Assembly: GCA_946413815.1 (NCBI GenBank) | Contig: CAMKMD010000006.1 | Coordinates: 1 to 64,000, forward strand | Length of the DNA stretch: 64,000 nt | Direction: 5' to 3' | From: an uncultured Ruminococcus sp. | GTDB taxonomy: Bacteria; Bacillota; Clostridia; Oscillospirales; Ruminococcaceae | Part shown: piece by piece, positions 1 through 9,249 of the stretch | How the letters are laid out: every line of letters starts with the position of its first letter | Numbering within the stretch: the first letter of the stretch is position 1 | The notes under the pieces: model-generated | Database searches by the model: none | Seen by the model: the letters and a program-made list of their open reading frames with translations, nothing else | Told to the model about the DNA's origin: nothing | Position numbers and translations under genes: made by a program

Positions 1-3000
1 CGTCTCTTACGAGTACTACGTTTGTGAGATCCTGTCCGTCCTTTGCGGTAACTGTCAGCTTTGCTCCGGGGAGCTCTGTGCCGGCGCCCTCTGTTGCATC
101 CTTCTTGCTGATCGAAGCTGTTATTGCCTTATCAGAAAGCTCTGCTGTTGAAGGTCCTTCTGTTACCTTGCCCTTGTCGATCGTGAAATCGACTGTGGAC
201 TCTGTTACGAGATAGCCCTCAGGTGCTGCTACTTCCTTCAGTGTGTACTTTCCGTCTGTGAGCTTGCCTACTGTTACTGTCTCGTCCCCTGTGATGAATG
301 TGAGCTTGCTGCCGTCAATTACGTATACGTCGTACTTGTTCTCCTCTGTGATCTTATCGGCCTTTGTTCTGCCCGATACTGTCACGTCGGCTGACATATT
401 TCCGTCGTTCTTGATCAGTGTGAGCTCTGCGCCCTTTACCTGCTTGCTGCCGTTGGTTGCATCTACCTTGGAGATCACCATTTCGCCCTTCTTGGTGTCG
501 AGCATTGTGATCTTGCCGCCGGCTGTTTCCTCGTTCTCCTTCGTATCTGTTACGTTTGCGGCATTCTTAACCTCTGTTATCTTGCCGTACTCGTCGATGG
601 TGAAGGTGATGGTCTCAGCCTTGTTGTACTCGTCGCCGGGAGTCTGGATCTCTTCCAGTGAATACTTGCCTGCGGGAAGCTTTGAAAGAACTGTGTCTGT
701 TGTGCCTGAGATGAAGCTGATGCTGCTTCCGCTCTGCTCAAGCTTTGTCTTGTCTGAACCCTTGCCCAGAGTTACCTTTACGTCCTCCAGTGATGTGCCG
801 TCCAGATTTGTGATCGTCAGCTTTGCGCCCGGAAGCTCTGCTGTTCCCTCACCTGCGATCTCTACCTTGCTTATGGTAGCCTCGATCACCTTATCTGTGA
901 GATCAAGCTTCTCAAGTGCTTCTTCATTGACCTTAACTGTACCGTCCTTTTCAAGTACGAACGGAATAGAAGTGGTCTTTGCATAGCCCAGAGGTGCTGT
1001 ATCCTCGATCAGCTCGTACTCGCCTGCCGGCAGTCCGCTGAGCTTGGAGTCCTCTGTTCCTGAAATAAATGTTACTGTCTTTTCGTCCTCGTCAACAACA
1101 TAGGTATCTGCTGTTACCTTGTCGTCCTCAGACTTTGTAAGGCCTTCGATCTCTACCTTGCTAAGGTCGATGTCATCAGTGCCTTTGTACTTAACTACAA
1201 GTACTGCGCCCTCGAGATTCTCACTCTTGCCGCCTGTTACAGCAGTCTTGCTTATTACAACGGGAGCGACCTCGATAGCCTCAGCATCAGAAACGACAAT
1301 AGAAGACTTACCAGTGATCTCCATTGTGCCGCCTGTTGCTTCGTCAGTGATCTTCTGTACTGCTGTGATCTCGCCGTCATTAACTACGAATGTCAGAGTG
1401 CTCTCGATTACAGAGTATGTTGTTTCGCCGACTGTGAAGTCATCGCCTGTCTCCTTGAGCTCGTATGTGCCGTCAGGCAGGTTGCTGATGACCTTCGCAT
1501 TATCTGTTGATGTCCACTCTATGGACTTCTTATCTTCAGAAAGGTCCTTATCGAATGTCTTTGAAAGATCTGTAACGCCTTCAGCGGGCTTGGTAAGTGT
1601 GAGCTTGAGTGTTGCTCCGGGGAGCTCATCCTCGCCGCCTACTGCCTTCTTGCTGATCGTAACAGTCTTTGTCTTGGCATCACTGATCTTGATAGAAGAA
1701 TCATCTGTGCTCTCGATAGTACCGTTCTCGTCCTCCACCTTTGTGGATTTTTCAATAACACCGTTGTTGACTGTGAACTTGAACTCGCTGTCGATTACTG
1801 TGTATACAGTACCATCATTAACGAATTCGCCGCCGGTTTCCTTCAGTGTATAGTCTCCATCGGGAAGTCCCTTGATCTCTACAGGCTTGTCAGCAGATGT
1901 ATACTTGATAGTATTTCCATTTACTGCAGTTTCTGTGATATCTGTCTCACCCTGGAGAACCTTGATGTTTTCAAGTGTTGCGTCTGTAACAGCTGCCTTG
2001 TCCAGTGTGATAGTGATCTCAGCACCGGGAAGTTCGCTCTCGCCGTTCACTGCGCTCTTGCTTACAGAGATATCAGAGATATCATCTGTGATTGTGATCG
2101 TTCCGTCTGCAGCCTTTACAGTTCCGCCTGTTGTTGAAGCAGTCAGTACTGTAACATTGCCTTCATCGTCGATCTTGAACTCAAACTCAGATACTACCTG
2201 GTATCCATCGGGAGCAGCCTTCTCTTTAAGAGTATATGTTCCAGCCGGAAGGCCTGTGAACTCTGCTGCTTTGTCTGTGGATGTCCATGTAAGTGTCTTG
2301 CCGTCTGTGCTTACTGCATTAGAAGCACCGTTAGTAACTGTAACATTTGAAAAATCGATTGCAGTCTGTGTTTCGCCCTCGCCGGTAACACCGGTAAGTT
2401 CAAATACTGCATCGGGTGCCTCTTCGCCGCCGCCTACTACCTTCTTGCTGATGATAACAGGCTTCTCTTCAGGCTTTACTGCATCACCGATCTCGATAGA
2501 AGTTGCAGATGTTACCTTTGCAACACAATCGTTAGACTCGGATTTAGCCTCAGCATCCAGTGTTGAGATAACACCGTTTCTGATTGTAAAGCTGAGTGTG
2601 CTGTCAAGCACGCTGTATGTTACAGCATCTTCGCCTTCACCTACTGTGAACTCTCCGCCCGTCTCAGCGAGAGAATATACACCGTCGGGAAGTCCGTTGA
2701 TAGTTACAGGAGAACCGCCGGATACATACTTGATAGTCTTTGCAGCCTTATCAAGTGCTGTGGCTGTGATGTCTTCTGTACCTCTTGATACCTTTACGTT
2801 TGTGAAATCGCCGTCATTAGATGTGATCTCACCGTCATTATCGCTATCCTTCAGTGCTGATACAAGTGTAAGTGTCAGCTCAGCGCCCTCGAGTTCCTCA
2901 GAACCGTTGATTGCCTTCTTGGAGATATCGATAGTAGAAATGCTGTCTGTGATGATAAGTCCGTCATTTCCATCTGTTTCCTTAGCGCCTGTTGTCTCAG

Positions 3001-4290
3001 CGTTTACGAGAGCAACAACGCCGTCGGTAACAGTGAATTCGAATGCGGATACTACTGTGCAGCCGTCAGGAGCTGTTTTCTCCTCAAGTGTATATGTACC
3101 GTTGGGGAGGTTGATAAGCTCTGCTGCTGTACCGGTGGATGTCCATGTGATGTGATCTGCAGGTCTTGTGCCCTCAGGAAGTGTTGCATTCTTGACTGCG
3201 ATACCTGAAAGATCGATGGACTGTCCGTCTTCCTTAACTCCTGTCAGCTTGAACTCTGCACCGGCTACCTCGTTGTCGGAGCCTGTGATCTTCTTGCTGA
3301 TGGAAGTTATCTTTTCTTCTTTGGGAACCTCAGCATCGCCGACCTTGATAGTTGCTGCGTCGGTGATATAATAGCCGGGTTCAGTACCGAGTGATTCGTA
3401 TGTTGTTCCCTCTGCTGTGAAGTCGGTTGTTCCTGTCTCATCAGTCTTGCTGATGATCATGCCGTCCTTTACAACGAAGGAAGCAGAAGATGTGATTACG
3501 GAGTATTCCTTGCCATCAGGAGTTCTGAATGTGTCACCAGTCTCCGTGATGGTGTAGTTACCGTCGGGAAGGTTACCGATCTTTACAGGATTGATACCGT
3601 CAGAAGTGAATCTGATAGTACTGTTCCATGCACGGCCGCCCGGGTTGGTAATTGTTTCTTCTCCGCGCTTTACAATAACGTTTCTGAGTGTTTTTCCCTG
3701 TCCGCCAAAACCAACAGCAGGAGCATAGTCATCATATCTTATCTCGATATTAGCGCCAGCGATCTCAGTCTGTCTGACAATATCAAGCTTGCTGACTGTG
3801 ATATACTTTCCGTCACCAACAACAATACTCTTGCCTGTTGTTGTATAGTAACCGGGAACACCTGTCTGTACTGTGTCGTAGGAAGCACCCTCAGCTGTGA
3901 AATCTGTGGTGACATCGCTGCCCTCGTCATCCTTCTCAGTCTTGCTGATGATAACACCATCCTTGACCTCAAAAATGAACTCGCCGGGGATAACTGTAAA
4001 TGTGTCACCCTTATCATTTGTGAAGTTGTCTCCAGTCTCCGTCAGCTTATACTTGCCGTCCTTGAGACCTGAAACCTTCACGTTTACCTTGCCGTTAGTT
4101 ACAAATTCGATCTTGTCAGGCTTTACAGCATCGGCAGTAAGGTCTGCTGAGCCCTGCTTTACTGTTACGCCTTCGAAATTGATTCCAGGGCTGACGGGTT
4201 CGATCGTGAGTGTTGCACCAGCTATCTCTGTCTTACCATCGGTAATGTCTACCTTGCTGAAGGAGATGCTGTTGTCATCCTTCTTAAGAT
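1..4290 (-). repeat. Array of at least 11 Cna_B/SpaA-like domain repeats
   Basis: Reading the minus strand, domains begin near 4290, 3800, 3320, 2945, 2465, 2085, 1665, 1265, 880, 490 and 125, so the unit is about 360-490 bp (120-165 aa). The closing strand comes in two classes: NLPDGTYTLKETG followed by F (domains 1, 2, 4, 6, 7), and GLPAGTYTLKEKAAPDGY-like (domains 3, 5, 8, 10; domain 9 is a variant ending LEEIQTPGDEY). The opening Lys in ISK and the Glu in LKE are kept in nearly all copies, as expected for isopeptide-forming domains. Copies diverge enough that they are not recent exact duplications. The eleventh is cut by the window edge. Confidence 0.85.
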
Positions 4291-6748
4291 CCTGGTAAGC
4301 GTAATGCCACTCACCGCCGTCGTTGTGGAATGTGCCGCCGGAAACCATCCAGCCGCGTGATGTGCCGCCGAGAACTGCATCAGAGTCTGTTCTGGGAACA
4401 AGGAAGATACCGGTTGCACCATCGATCTTAACATCCTTACAACCATTAAGGTTATAAACAATGTGACGTGCAACTACATCTGATGAACCATTCTCATCAT
4501 CAGTAATAGAAACCTTGTTGCCTTCATTAATGACACCGTCTTCACCAGGAATCAGATACTTTATCGGACCTAATTCAACAGACTCAGTTGTCTTGAAGTT
4601 GAAGACTATTGTCTGATCAGGAAGCTTCTTTACTGTAACACCTTCAGATCCCTTAAAGCAGCCAACATAATCATCTGCATTAACGTAGATCGTTGCATCA
4701 TCAGGATAACCTGTTGTGTCAAGCTCACACTTATTATCACCTGTCATAACAGGCTTAGCATTTGCATTCTTGGAAACAAGTTCCTCAGAAATCTGCTTCA
4801 TATGATCAAGTATCGGTGTGATTTTTGCCGTTATCTGATCAGCAGACTCTTCAACGATAGTATAATGATCCTGTCCTTCGCCGCCTTCGGTACCTGTTGC
4901 CTGAACACGTGTTTTGTCAGGAGTATGAATGACTGCGTCAAAGGTGTTACCGCCAAGTCTGATTCTATCGGTGTCATTTACTATATTAGCAACATAGAAA
5001 TGGCCGCCGAACTTCTTATCGCTACCTTCTAACCTTGAAAAATCAGGGTCAGCATTGATGTTCTCCTTATTGGAGAAATTGATTGCAGCATAGTTTGTCT
5101 CAAGGTGGTTGGTCTGATTAAAGTTCTGTGCAGTGATACCGAATTCAACAGCATCACCAAGGATAGAAAGATAATCATACTCATTCTCGACACTTAAAGG
5201 AGTGAACTTGATGTAATCAGTAAGCATTGTTGCTTCCTCTTCAAGATCGGGAACTGACTCTCTCTCCTTGCCGGGAATGCTTACGGTATATCCCTTGAAG
5301 ATATCGCCGTCCTTGATCTCAACACATCCGCTGAGCTGCTTGGCATTGCTGATACTAAGATTGTTCTGGTTAGCGTTGCGCTGTAGAAGTTTGATCGTTA
5401 TGTTCTCGCTTCCGGTAATACGCTCACCTGCGATAACATTACCGTTCTGATCACCCCAGGAAGCATTTTCAGCGTCCTGGAACACCAGGGTATCGCCATT
5501 ATACGGAGACAGAGCATATGTGTCGGAGCTTGTAGCGTGCTTAACCTCAAGGAAAATATACAATCTGTCAGCATCAGTGATCGAGATCGGTTTTTCACCT
5601 TCGGTTTCAGTTTTAACTTCATAGCCAACGCTGTCCTTAACAAAGTTAACAACATCAGTGTTACCTTCTCTTCTGACAGTATTAGCACGGAATCCGGGGA
5701 TATTATCAGCACCGGACTGCTCGAGATTTACGAGCTGGCGATCGTTTGAAAGATCCTCGTTTGAGAGATACACTCTGTAGAATATATCATACTGATCAGG
5801 ATCAAACGCTATAGTAGTGATATTAGAGTCCTCCGAACCGGATTCTCTGAATTCACTGCCGTATGGGATCGCAAACTTGGATGTTTCTTCATTCTCAGGA
5901 TCGAACTGCTGGAACTTATATCCAACTGCATTCTCTCTCTTGGGGCCTGCGCCCTTGGGAACGAGATACTCGTAGATCCAGTACTTCTTACCTGTAGATG
6001 GTGAAACGGTCGTAGGTGTTTCTTCGTCATAGCGAAGAATGTTCACCTGAAGTGTTCTGTCATCAGCACTCTGTGCCTTGATCTCTGCAGTGTCATTTGC
6101 CGTGCCGGGTCTTTCTCCGGTCTTTGCTGTCAGTGAAGTGGCAGTATCGACGCCGAAATACTTTGTCTCAGTGCCAACGGTTGCAGCGATGCTGGTTGCT
6201 GCAAGTGTATCCTTCTTTTCAATCGCGTCATTTTCATCAAGTTCAACTGACGGATCGTTATTCTCAAGGAGCGTACCCTTGAGAGAGGTGGGAGTGACCA
6301 TTCCGGGTCCCCACATACCTCCGCCCGCTCTTAATACATCAAAAGAACGTGGCGCAGATACCCATGAGCTTGCGTCTGCTACTTCAAGCTCAATAAGCTT
6401 TGCACCTGTTACCTCACTGGCCTGGCCCATCATTCCCGGCTGCGTGCCGGTAGCCTCGACAAGGAGATAATAAGTGTTGTCCGGTAATGTGACATTAACA
6501 GCCGCGCCTTCAGGATCTGTGAACGAGATGTTCGCATAGATATCAGCTAACTGCAACATTCCTGCACCCAGGCCGGTGCCGGTTCTCAGATCATCCTGAT
6601 CAAGCGAGAAACCGCTCGTAGCCGGAGCTGAATCCCCGGTCCCAGCCGGGAGGGCAACCGCAGTAAGCTGTGAAAGCGTAAGGCTCGTCGCCGTCATTAC
6701 CGACGCTGTCAGAAACGAGGTGATTCGTTTCCTCAAGCTAATCTTCAT
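1..6748 (-). CDS. Giant secreted Cna_B/SpaA-repeat surface protein, 3' end beyond window
   Basis: The frame is open from ATG at 6748 to the window edge, 2249 codons with no stop, so the C-terminus is not visible. An AAAGGAGG ribosome site lies 8 nt before the ATG. Residues 1-33 form a Sec signal peptide (basic MKISLRKR, then a hydrophobic stretch). Residues about 40-810 have no repeat I recognise and may be a ligand-binding head. From about residue 820 at least eleven tandem domains follow. Each opens with an ISK-type strand and a (L)PGA-type turn, and ends with a GLPDGTYTLKE-type strand, the pattern of Cna_B/SpaA prealbumin-like domains that form Lys-Asn isopeptide bonds with a catalytic Glu. 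The ORF track misses this gene because it has no stop; all + strand ORFs over 24-6470 are shadows. A sortase motif, dockerin or membrane anchor could lie beyond base 1. The adhesin or scaffold role is inferred. Confidence 0.88.
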   Translation of the reverse strand, partial: MKISLRKRITSFLTASVMTATSLTLSQLTAVALPAGTGDSAPATSGFSLDQDDLRTGTGLGAGMLQLADIYANISFTDPEGAAVNVTLPDNTYYLLVEATGTQPGMMGQASEVTGAKLIELEVADASSWVSAPRSFDVLRAGGGMWGPGMVTPTSLKGTLLENNDPSVELDENDAIEKKDTLAATSIAATVGTETKYFGVDTATSLTAKTGERPGTANDTAEIKAQSADDRTLQVNILRYDEETPTTVSPSTGKKYWIYEYLVPKGAGPKRENAVGYKFQQFDPENEETSKFAIPYGSEFRESGSEDSNITTIAFDPDQYDIFYRVYLSNEDLSNDRQLVNLEQSGADNIPGFRANTVRREGNTDVVNFVKDSVGYEVKTETEGEKPISITDADRLYIFLEVKHATSSDTYALSPYNGDTLVFQDAENASWGDQNGNVIAGERITGSENITIKLLQRNANQNNLSISNAKQLSGCVEIKDGDIFKGYTVSIPGKERESVPDLEEEATMLTDYIKFTPLSVENEYDYLSILGDAVEFGITAQNFNQTNHLETNYAAINFSNKENINADPDFSRLEGSDKKFGGHFYVANIVNDTDRIRLGGNTFDAVIHTPDKTRVQATGTEGGEGQDHYTIVEESADQITAKITPILDHMKQISEELVSKNANAKPVMTGDNKCELDTTGYPDDATIYVNADDYVGCFKGSEGVTVKKLPDQTIVFNFKTTESVELGPIKYLIPGEDGVINEGNKVSITDDENGSSDVVARHIVYNLNGCKDVKIDGATGIFLVPRTDSDAVLGGTSRGWMVSGGTFHNDGGEWHYAYQDLKKDDNSISFSKVDITDGKTEIAGATLTIEPVSPGINFEGVTVKQGSADLTADAVKPDKIEFVTNGKVNVKVSGLKDGKYKLTETGDNFTNDKGDTFTVIPGEFIFEVKDGVIISKTEKDDEGSDVTTDFTAEGASYDTVQTGVPGYYTTTGKSIVVGDGKYITVSKLDIVRQTEIAGANIEIRYDDYAPAVGFGGQGKTLRNVIVKRGEETITNPGGRAWNSTIRFTSDGINPVKIGNLPDGNYTITETGDTFRTPDGKEYSVITSSASFVVKDGMIISKTDETGTTDFTAEGTTYESLGTEPGYYITDAATIKVGDAEVPKEEKITSISKKITGSDNEVAGAEFKLTGVKEDGQSIDLSGIAVKNATLPEGTRPADHITWTSTGTAAELINLPNGTYTLEEKTAPDGCTVVSAFEFTVTDGVVALVNAETTGAKETDGNDGLIITDSISTIDISKKAINGSEELEGAELTLTLVSALKDSDNDGEITSNDGDFTNVKVSRGTEDITATALDKAAKTIKYVSGGSPVTINGLPDGVYSLAETGGEFTVGEGEDAVTYSVLDSTLSFTIRNGVISTLDAEAKSESNDCVAKVTSATSIEIGDAVKPEEKPVIISKKVVGGGEEAPDAVFELTGVTGEGETQTAIDFSNVTVTNGASNAVSTDGKTLTWTSTDKAAEFTGLPAGTYTLKEKAAPDGYQVVSEFEFKIDDEGNVTVLTASTTGGTVKAADGTITITDDISDISVSKSAVNGESELPGAEITITLDKAAVTDATLENIKVLQGETDITETAVNGNTIKYTSADKPVEIKGLPDGDYTLKETGGEFVNDGTVYTVIDSEFKFTVNNGVIEKSTKVEDENGTIESTDDSSIKISDAKTKTVTISKKAVGGEDELPGATLKLTLTKPAEGVTDLSKTFDKDLSEDKKSIEWTSTDNAKVISNLPDGTYELKETGDDFTVGETTYSVIESTLTFVVNDGEITAVQKITDEATGGTMEITGKSSIVVSDAEAIEVAPVVISKTAVTGGKSENLEGAVLVVKYKGTDDIDLSKVEIEGLTKSEDDKVTADTYVVDEDEKTVTFISGTEDSKLSGLPAGEYELIEDTAPLGYAKTTSIPFVLEKDGTVKVNEEALEKLDLTDKVIEATISKVEIAGEGTAELPGAKLTITNLDGTSLEDVKVTLGKGSDKTKLEQSGSSISFISGTTDTVLSKLPAGKYSLEEIQTPGDEYNKAETITFTIDEYGKITEVKNAANVTDTKENEETAGGKITMLDTKKGEMVISKVDATNGSKQVKGAELTLIKNDGNMSADVTVSGRTKADKITEENKYDVYVIDGSKLTFITGDETVTVGKLTDGKYTLKEVAAPEGYLVTESTVDFTIDKGKVTEGPSTAELSDKAITASISKKDATEGAGTELPGAKLTVTAKDGQDLTNVVLVRD

Positions 6749-6977
6749 GGCTTTTCCTCCTTTATAATAAGATAAAGAGTAATGCGAGGAAAAGGTCTGA
6801 TTAGGACAATGTTTTGTTGTTTCTTACGGATCACTATTTTTATTATATATAGTTCTAAAGATTCTAAAGCTTCGTCGTATCAGCCAATTCCCTCTTTAGA
6901 GTTTGAACGCATAGATATACTTTGATATTATCTTCCGCTTGCGACTCGGCCTGATAATGGCATATCTATACAACTAT
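6749..6977 (-). promoter_or_regulatory. Long structured 5' leader of the giant surface protein
   Basis: About 220 nt separate the predicted transcription start from the ATG. The minus-strand RNA can form a two-tier stem: GUAUAGAUAU (6971-6962) pairs with AUAUCUAUGC (6918-6909), enclosing AUUAUC/GAUAAU (6958-6953 with 6932-6927) and a small CCG/CGG hairpin. A second hairpin pairs UCUAAAG (6900-6894) with CUUUAGA, and that 3' strand is present twice in tandem (6869-6863 and 6860-6854), so two pairings compete. It does not match TPP, c-di-GMP-I or the other riboswitches I can recall. Pairings were found by eye; regulation is inferred. Confidence 0.4.
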
Positions 6978-7006
6978 ATTATACCCCTTTTTTAAAATAT
7001 TGTCAA
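6978..7006 (-). promoter_or_regulatory. Consensus sigma-A promoter for the giant surface protein
   Basis: TTGACA (7006-7001), a 17-bp spacer, then TATAAT (6983-6978) on the minus strand. Both hexamers match consensus. The start of transcription should fall near 6971. Confidence 0.85.
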
Positions 7007-7141
7007 TAGATTATTACCATATTATTTCGAACTTGATCATTTTTATTTCAAAAAAGAACAAAAATATAATCATTTACCGAGATTTCTTGTACTAATTCAA
7101 ATCTTTTACACTATCATACTGTGCAGCACTCATTAAACAGC

Positions 7142-7173
7142 AAAACTGCGCAAGATCAAACTTGCGCAGTTTT
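7142..7173 (-). terminator. Terminator of the rnf operon
   Basis: AAAACTGCGCAAG and CTTGCGCAGTTTT form a 13-bp stem with a short loop, just after the rnfB stop. A T-rich stretch follows on the minus strand. The rest of 7007-7141 holds nothing else I can identify. Confidence 0.85.
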
Positions 7174-7183
7174 AGTTAATTTA

Positions 7184-7969
7184 TCAGTTTTTATGGATTG
7201 CCTTGGTCGGGCAGACATCTGCACAGACTCCGCAGCCGGTACATTTGTCGTAATCTATGAACGAATGATTATCATTTACAGTGATCGCTCCGTTTGGACA
7301 TTTCTTTTCACAAATTCGGCAGCCGATACAGCCGTTCTTGCAGCTTAGCTTTGTCTGTTTACCATTTGCAGCGGATGAACAGAGAACATCCACTTTAGCA
7401 GATTTCGGCCTGATGGTTATCAGCTTGTTTGGACAGGCTGCAGCACACTGGCCGCAGGCTCCGCACAACTCAGGGATGATGCTTGCTACTCCGTTCTTTA
7501 TAACAACTGCGTCATGCTCGCATACAGCAGCACAGTCGCCGAGACCGATACATCCGTACTTGCAGAGACCGTTTCCGCCATAGAAACGCTTTACCGCCTT
7601 ACAGGATTGAACTCCGTCAAAGTCAAATGCTGTCTGAGTCGCTTCACAGTTGCCGTTGCAATGTACAACAGCAGCCATGGGTATCACTTCAGGAGCTGCA
7701 GTGCCGAGTATCTCAGCTATCTTCCCTGCCGCATCAGCTCCGCCGGGACGACAGAGGTTTGTAGGTGCACCGCTGTTGACGATCGCATCAGCATAATCTG
7801 CGCATCCGGCATATCCGCAGGCACCACAGTTTGCCTGAGGGAGAGAACCGCTGATCTTCTCAACTCTCTCGTCCACTTCAACATAGAATACCTTTGCTGC
7901 AACAGTAAGAAGTACAGCTGCAAGGAGTCCGCACACGCCAAGTATTATTACAGGTATAAGATAAGTCAT
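7184..7969 (-). CDS. rnfB: Rnf electron-transport complex subunit B
   Basis: RnfB is the ferredoxin-facing, multi-iron-sulfur subunit of the membrane Rnf complex, which oxidises reduced ferredoxin with NAD+ and pumps Na+ or H+. The 261-aa protein has one N-terminal membrane helix (residues 4-26) and a CGACGYAGC cluster-binding motif near residues 49-57. Several ferredoxin-type motifs follow: CKYGCIGLGDC, CGACGQCAAACP, CKNGCIGCRICEKKCP and CTGCGVCADVCP, enough for several [4Fe-4S] clusters. It is the last gene of rnfCDGEAB, 12 nt after rnfA, with GGAGGTG before its ATG. Length and motif order are typical of clostridial RnfB. Confidence 0.97.
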   Translation of the reverse strand: MTYLIPVIILGVCGLLAAVLLTVAAKVFYVEVDERVEKISGSLPQANCGACGYAGCADYADAIVNSGAPTNLCRPGGADAAGKIAEILGTAAPEVIPMAAVVHCNGNCEATQTAFDFDGVQSCKAVKRFYGGNGLCKYGCIGLGDCAAVCEHDAVVIKNGVASIIPELCGACGQCAAACPNKLITIRPKSAKVDVLCSSAANGKQTKLSCKNGCIGCRICEKKCPNGAITVNDNHSFIDYDKCTGCGVCADVCPTKAIHKN

Positions 7970-7981
7970 GGCCGCACCTCC

Positions 7982-8560
7982 TTAGTTAAACAGTCCGGAG
8001 AATCCCATGAAGCTCACGGACACGATGGAGGCGGCTATCAGTGTTGCGGGGACACCCTTGAAGGTCTCCGGGATATCGGCATACTCCAGCTTTCTGCGGA
8101 CACCTGAGAAGATCACCAGCGCAAGCATGAAGCCAAGTCCGGCACCAAGTGCATTGACAAGAGACTGTATAAAACTGTAACCGTTGTCGATGTTAAGTAC
8201 TGTTACACCAAGAACCGCGCAGTTTGTTGTGATGAGCGGCAGATATACACCCAGCGACTTATAAAGTGAGGGGATGGTCTTTTTCAGTGCCGTCTCAACG
8301 AGCTGTACGAAAAGTGCGATGACCAGAATGAATACAACAGTATCGAAGTATTCAAGGCCGTTGGGGACGAGAAGTCCGTGATGGATCGGATATGTAACTG
8401 CCGTTGCACATATCATAACGAAGGTTACGGCAATGCCCATACCTGACGCACTGTCAAGCTTCTTTGAAACTCCGAGGAAGGGACAGATACCCATGAACTT
8501 TGAAAGAACAAAGTTATCGGTAAGCATTGCAGAGAGAAGTATTATCATCATGCTTTTCAT
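7982..8560 (-). CDS. rnfA: Rnf electron-transport complex subunit A
   Basis: RnfA is a six-helix integral membrane subunit of Rnf, homologous to RnfE and NqrE. The 192-aa protein begins with the family pattern DNFVLSKFMGICPFLG and keeps LPLITTNCAVLGV in the middle; the conserved Cys residues of these two stretches are thought to bind an iron-sulfur cluster within the membrane. The start overlaps the rnfE stop by 4 nt, which suggests translational coupling. Full length for the family. Confidence 0.97.
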   Translation of the reverse strand: MKSMMIILLSAMLTDNFVLSKFMGICPFLGVSKKLDSASGMGIAVTFVMICATAVTYPIHHGLLVPNGLEYFDTVVFILVIALFVQLVETALKKTIPSLYKSLGVYLPLITTNCAVLGVTVLNIDNGYSFIQSLVNALGAGLGFMLALVIFSGVRRKLEYADIPETFKGVPATLIAASIVSVSFMGFSGLFN

Positions 8561-9249
8561 TCTGACTTTTCCTCCTTTCCTTCATTGCAGCTTCCTGCCA
8601 TAGGGCATTTCTCGCAGCCCTCGCCGCCGCAGCTTATCTCGGCAGGCGGTTTTCTGTTAGCAAATCTGTTTACTACAGCTATTATCATTCCAAGCGTAAA
8701 GAAGCCTCCGGCAGGCATGATAAAGAGCAGCATGGGATTATTATGCAGAACAGGGATATCCATTCCCATCCACTGGCCCGCACCGATTATCTCGCGTACA
8801 GAGCCCATTGCGAAGAGGGCAAGAGTAAATCCGATTCCCATTCCTATCGCATCAAAGGCCGAAGCGATAACTCCGTTCTTGCTTGCAAACATCTCTGCAC
8901 GTCCGAAGATTATGCAGTTTACAGTTATAAGTGTGAGATAGATGCCAAGGCTTGCATACAGTGAAGGCACAAAGCCTTCAAGCAGGAATCCTATAAGAGT
9001 TACGAAACTTGCTATGATAACGATGAAAGCAGGTATCCTGACTTTATCAGGTATCACCTTTCTGAGTGCGGAAACAACGATATTAGAGCCAAGGAGAACG
9101 AATGTCGTTGCAAGGCCCATGCCGATGCCGTTCATTGCCTGGGTTGTTACGGCAAGTGTAGGACACATACCGAGGAGCATCACAAGTGTCGGGTTTTCCT
9201 TGATGATGCCTTTGGTCAGTTCCTGTGCAAGAGTCTTTTTCTCAGCCAT
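8557..9249 (-). CDS. rnfE: Rnf electron-transport complex subunit E with a Cys-rich tail
   Basis: RnfE is the second RnfA-like six-helix membrane subunit. Family motifs are NPTLVMLLGMCPTLAV (residues 19-34) and LTLITVNCIIFGRAE (105-119), each with the conserved Cys. The protein is 230 aa. After the last helix (about residue 197) it has a hydrophilic tail with four cysteines at about 207, 212, 215 and 221 (CGGEGCEKCPMAGSC), which I do not associate with classical RnfE. The tail could bind a metal or cluster on the cytoplasmic side. The gene overlaps rnfG by 8 nt and rnfA by 4 nt. Confidence 0.95.
   Translation of the reverse strand: MAEKKTLAQELTKGIIKENPTLVMLLGMCPTLAVTTQAMNGIGMGLATTFVLLGSNIVVSALRKVIPDKVRIPAFIVIIASFVTLIGFLLEGFVPSLYASLGIYLTLITVNCIIFGRAEMFASKNGVIASAFDAIGMGIGFTLALFAMGSVREIIGAGQWMGMDIPVLHNNPMLLFIMPAGGFFTLGMIIAVVNRFANRKPPAEISCGGEGCEKCPMAGSCNEGKEEKSE

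Noticed and set aside
1-4290. Short direct repeats suggesting a CRISPR array
   Set aside because: The repeats are about 360-490 bp, protein-coding and divergent, not short repeats with uniform spacers.
24-6470. Many + strand ORFs (24-215, 243-986, 1119-1853, 1872-3155, 6078-6470 and others), rich in Ser, Val and Thr
   Set aside because: They are antisense shadows of the giant surface protein gene, whose repeat-rich minus-strand frame is fully open with a signal peptide and ribosome site.
6749-6971. A c-di-GMP or TPP riboswitch before the giant surface protein
   Set aside because: The core sequences of these classes are not found, so it is kept only as an unassigned structured leader.
7121-8107. 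+ strand ORFs over rnfB and rnfA
   Set aside because: They are shadows of rnf genes, with no ribosome sites and no family motifs.
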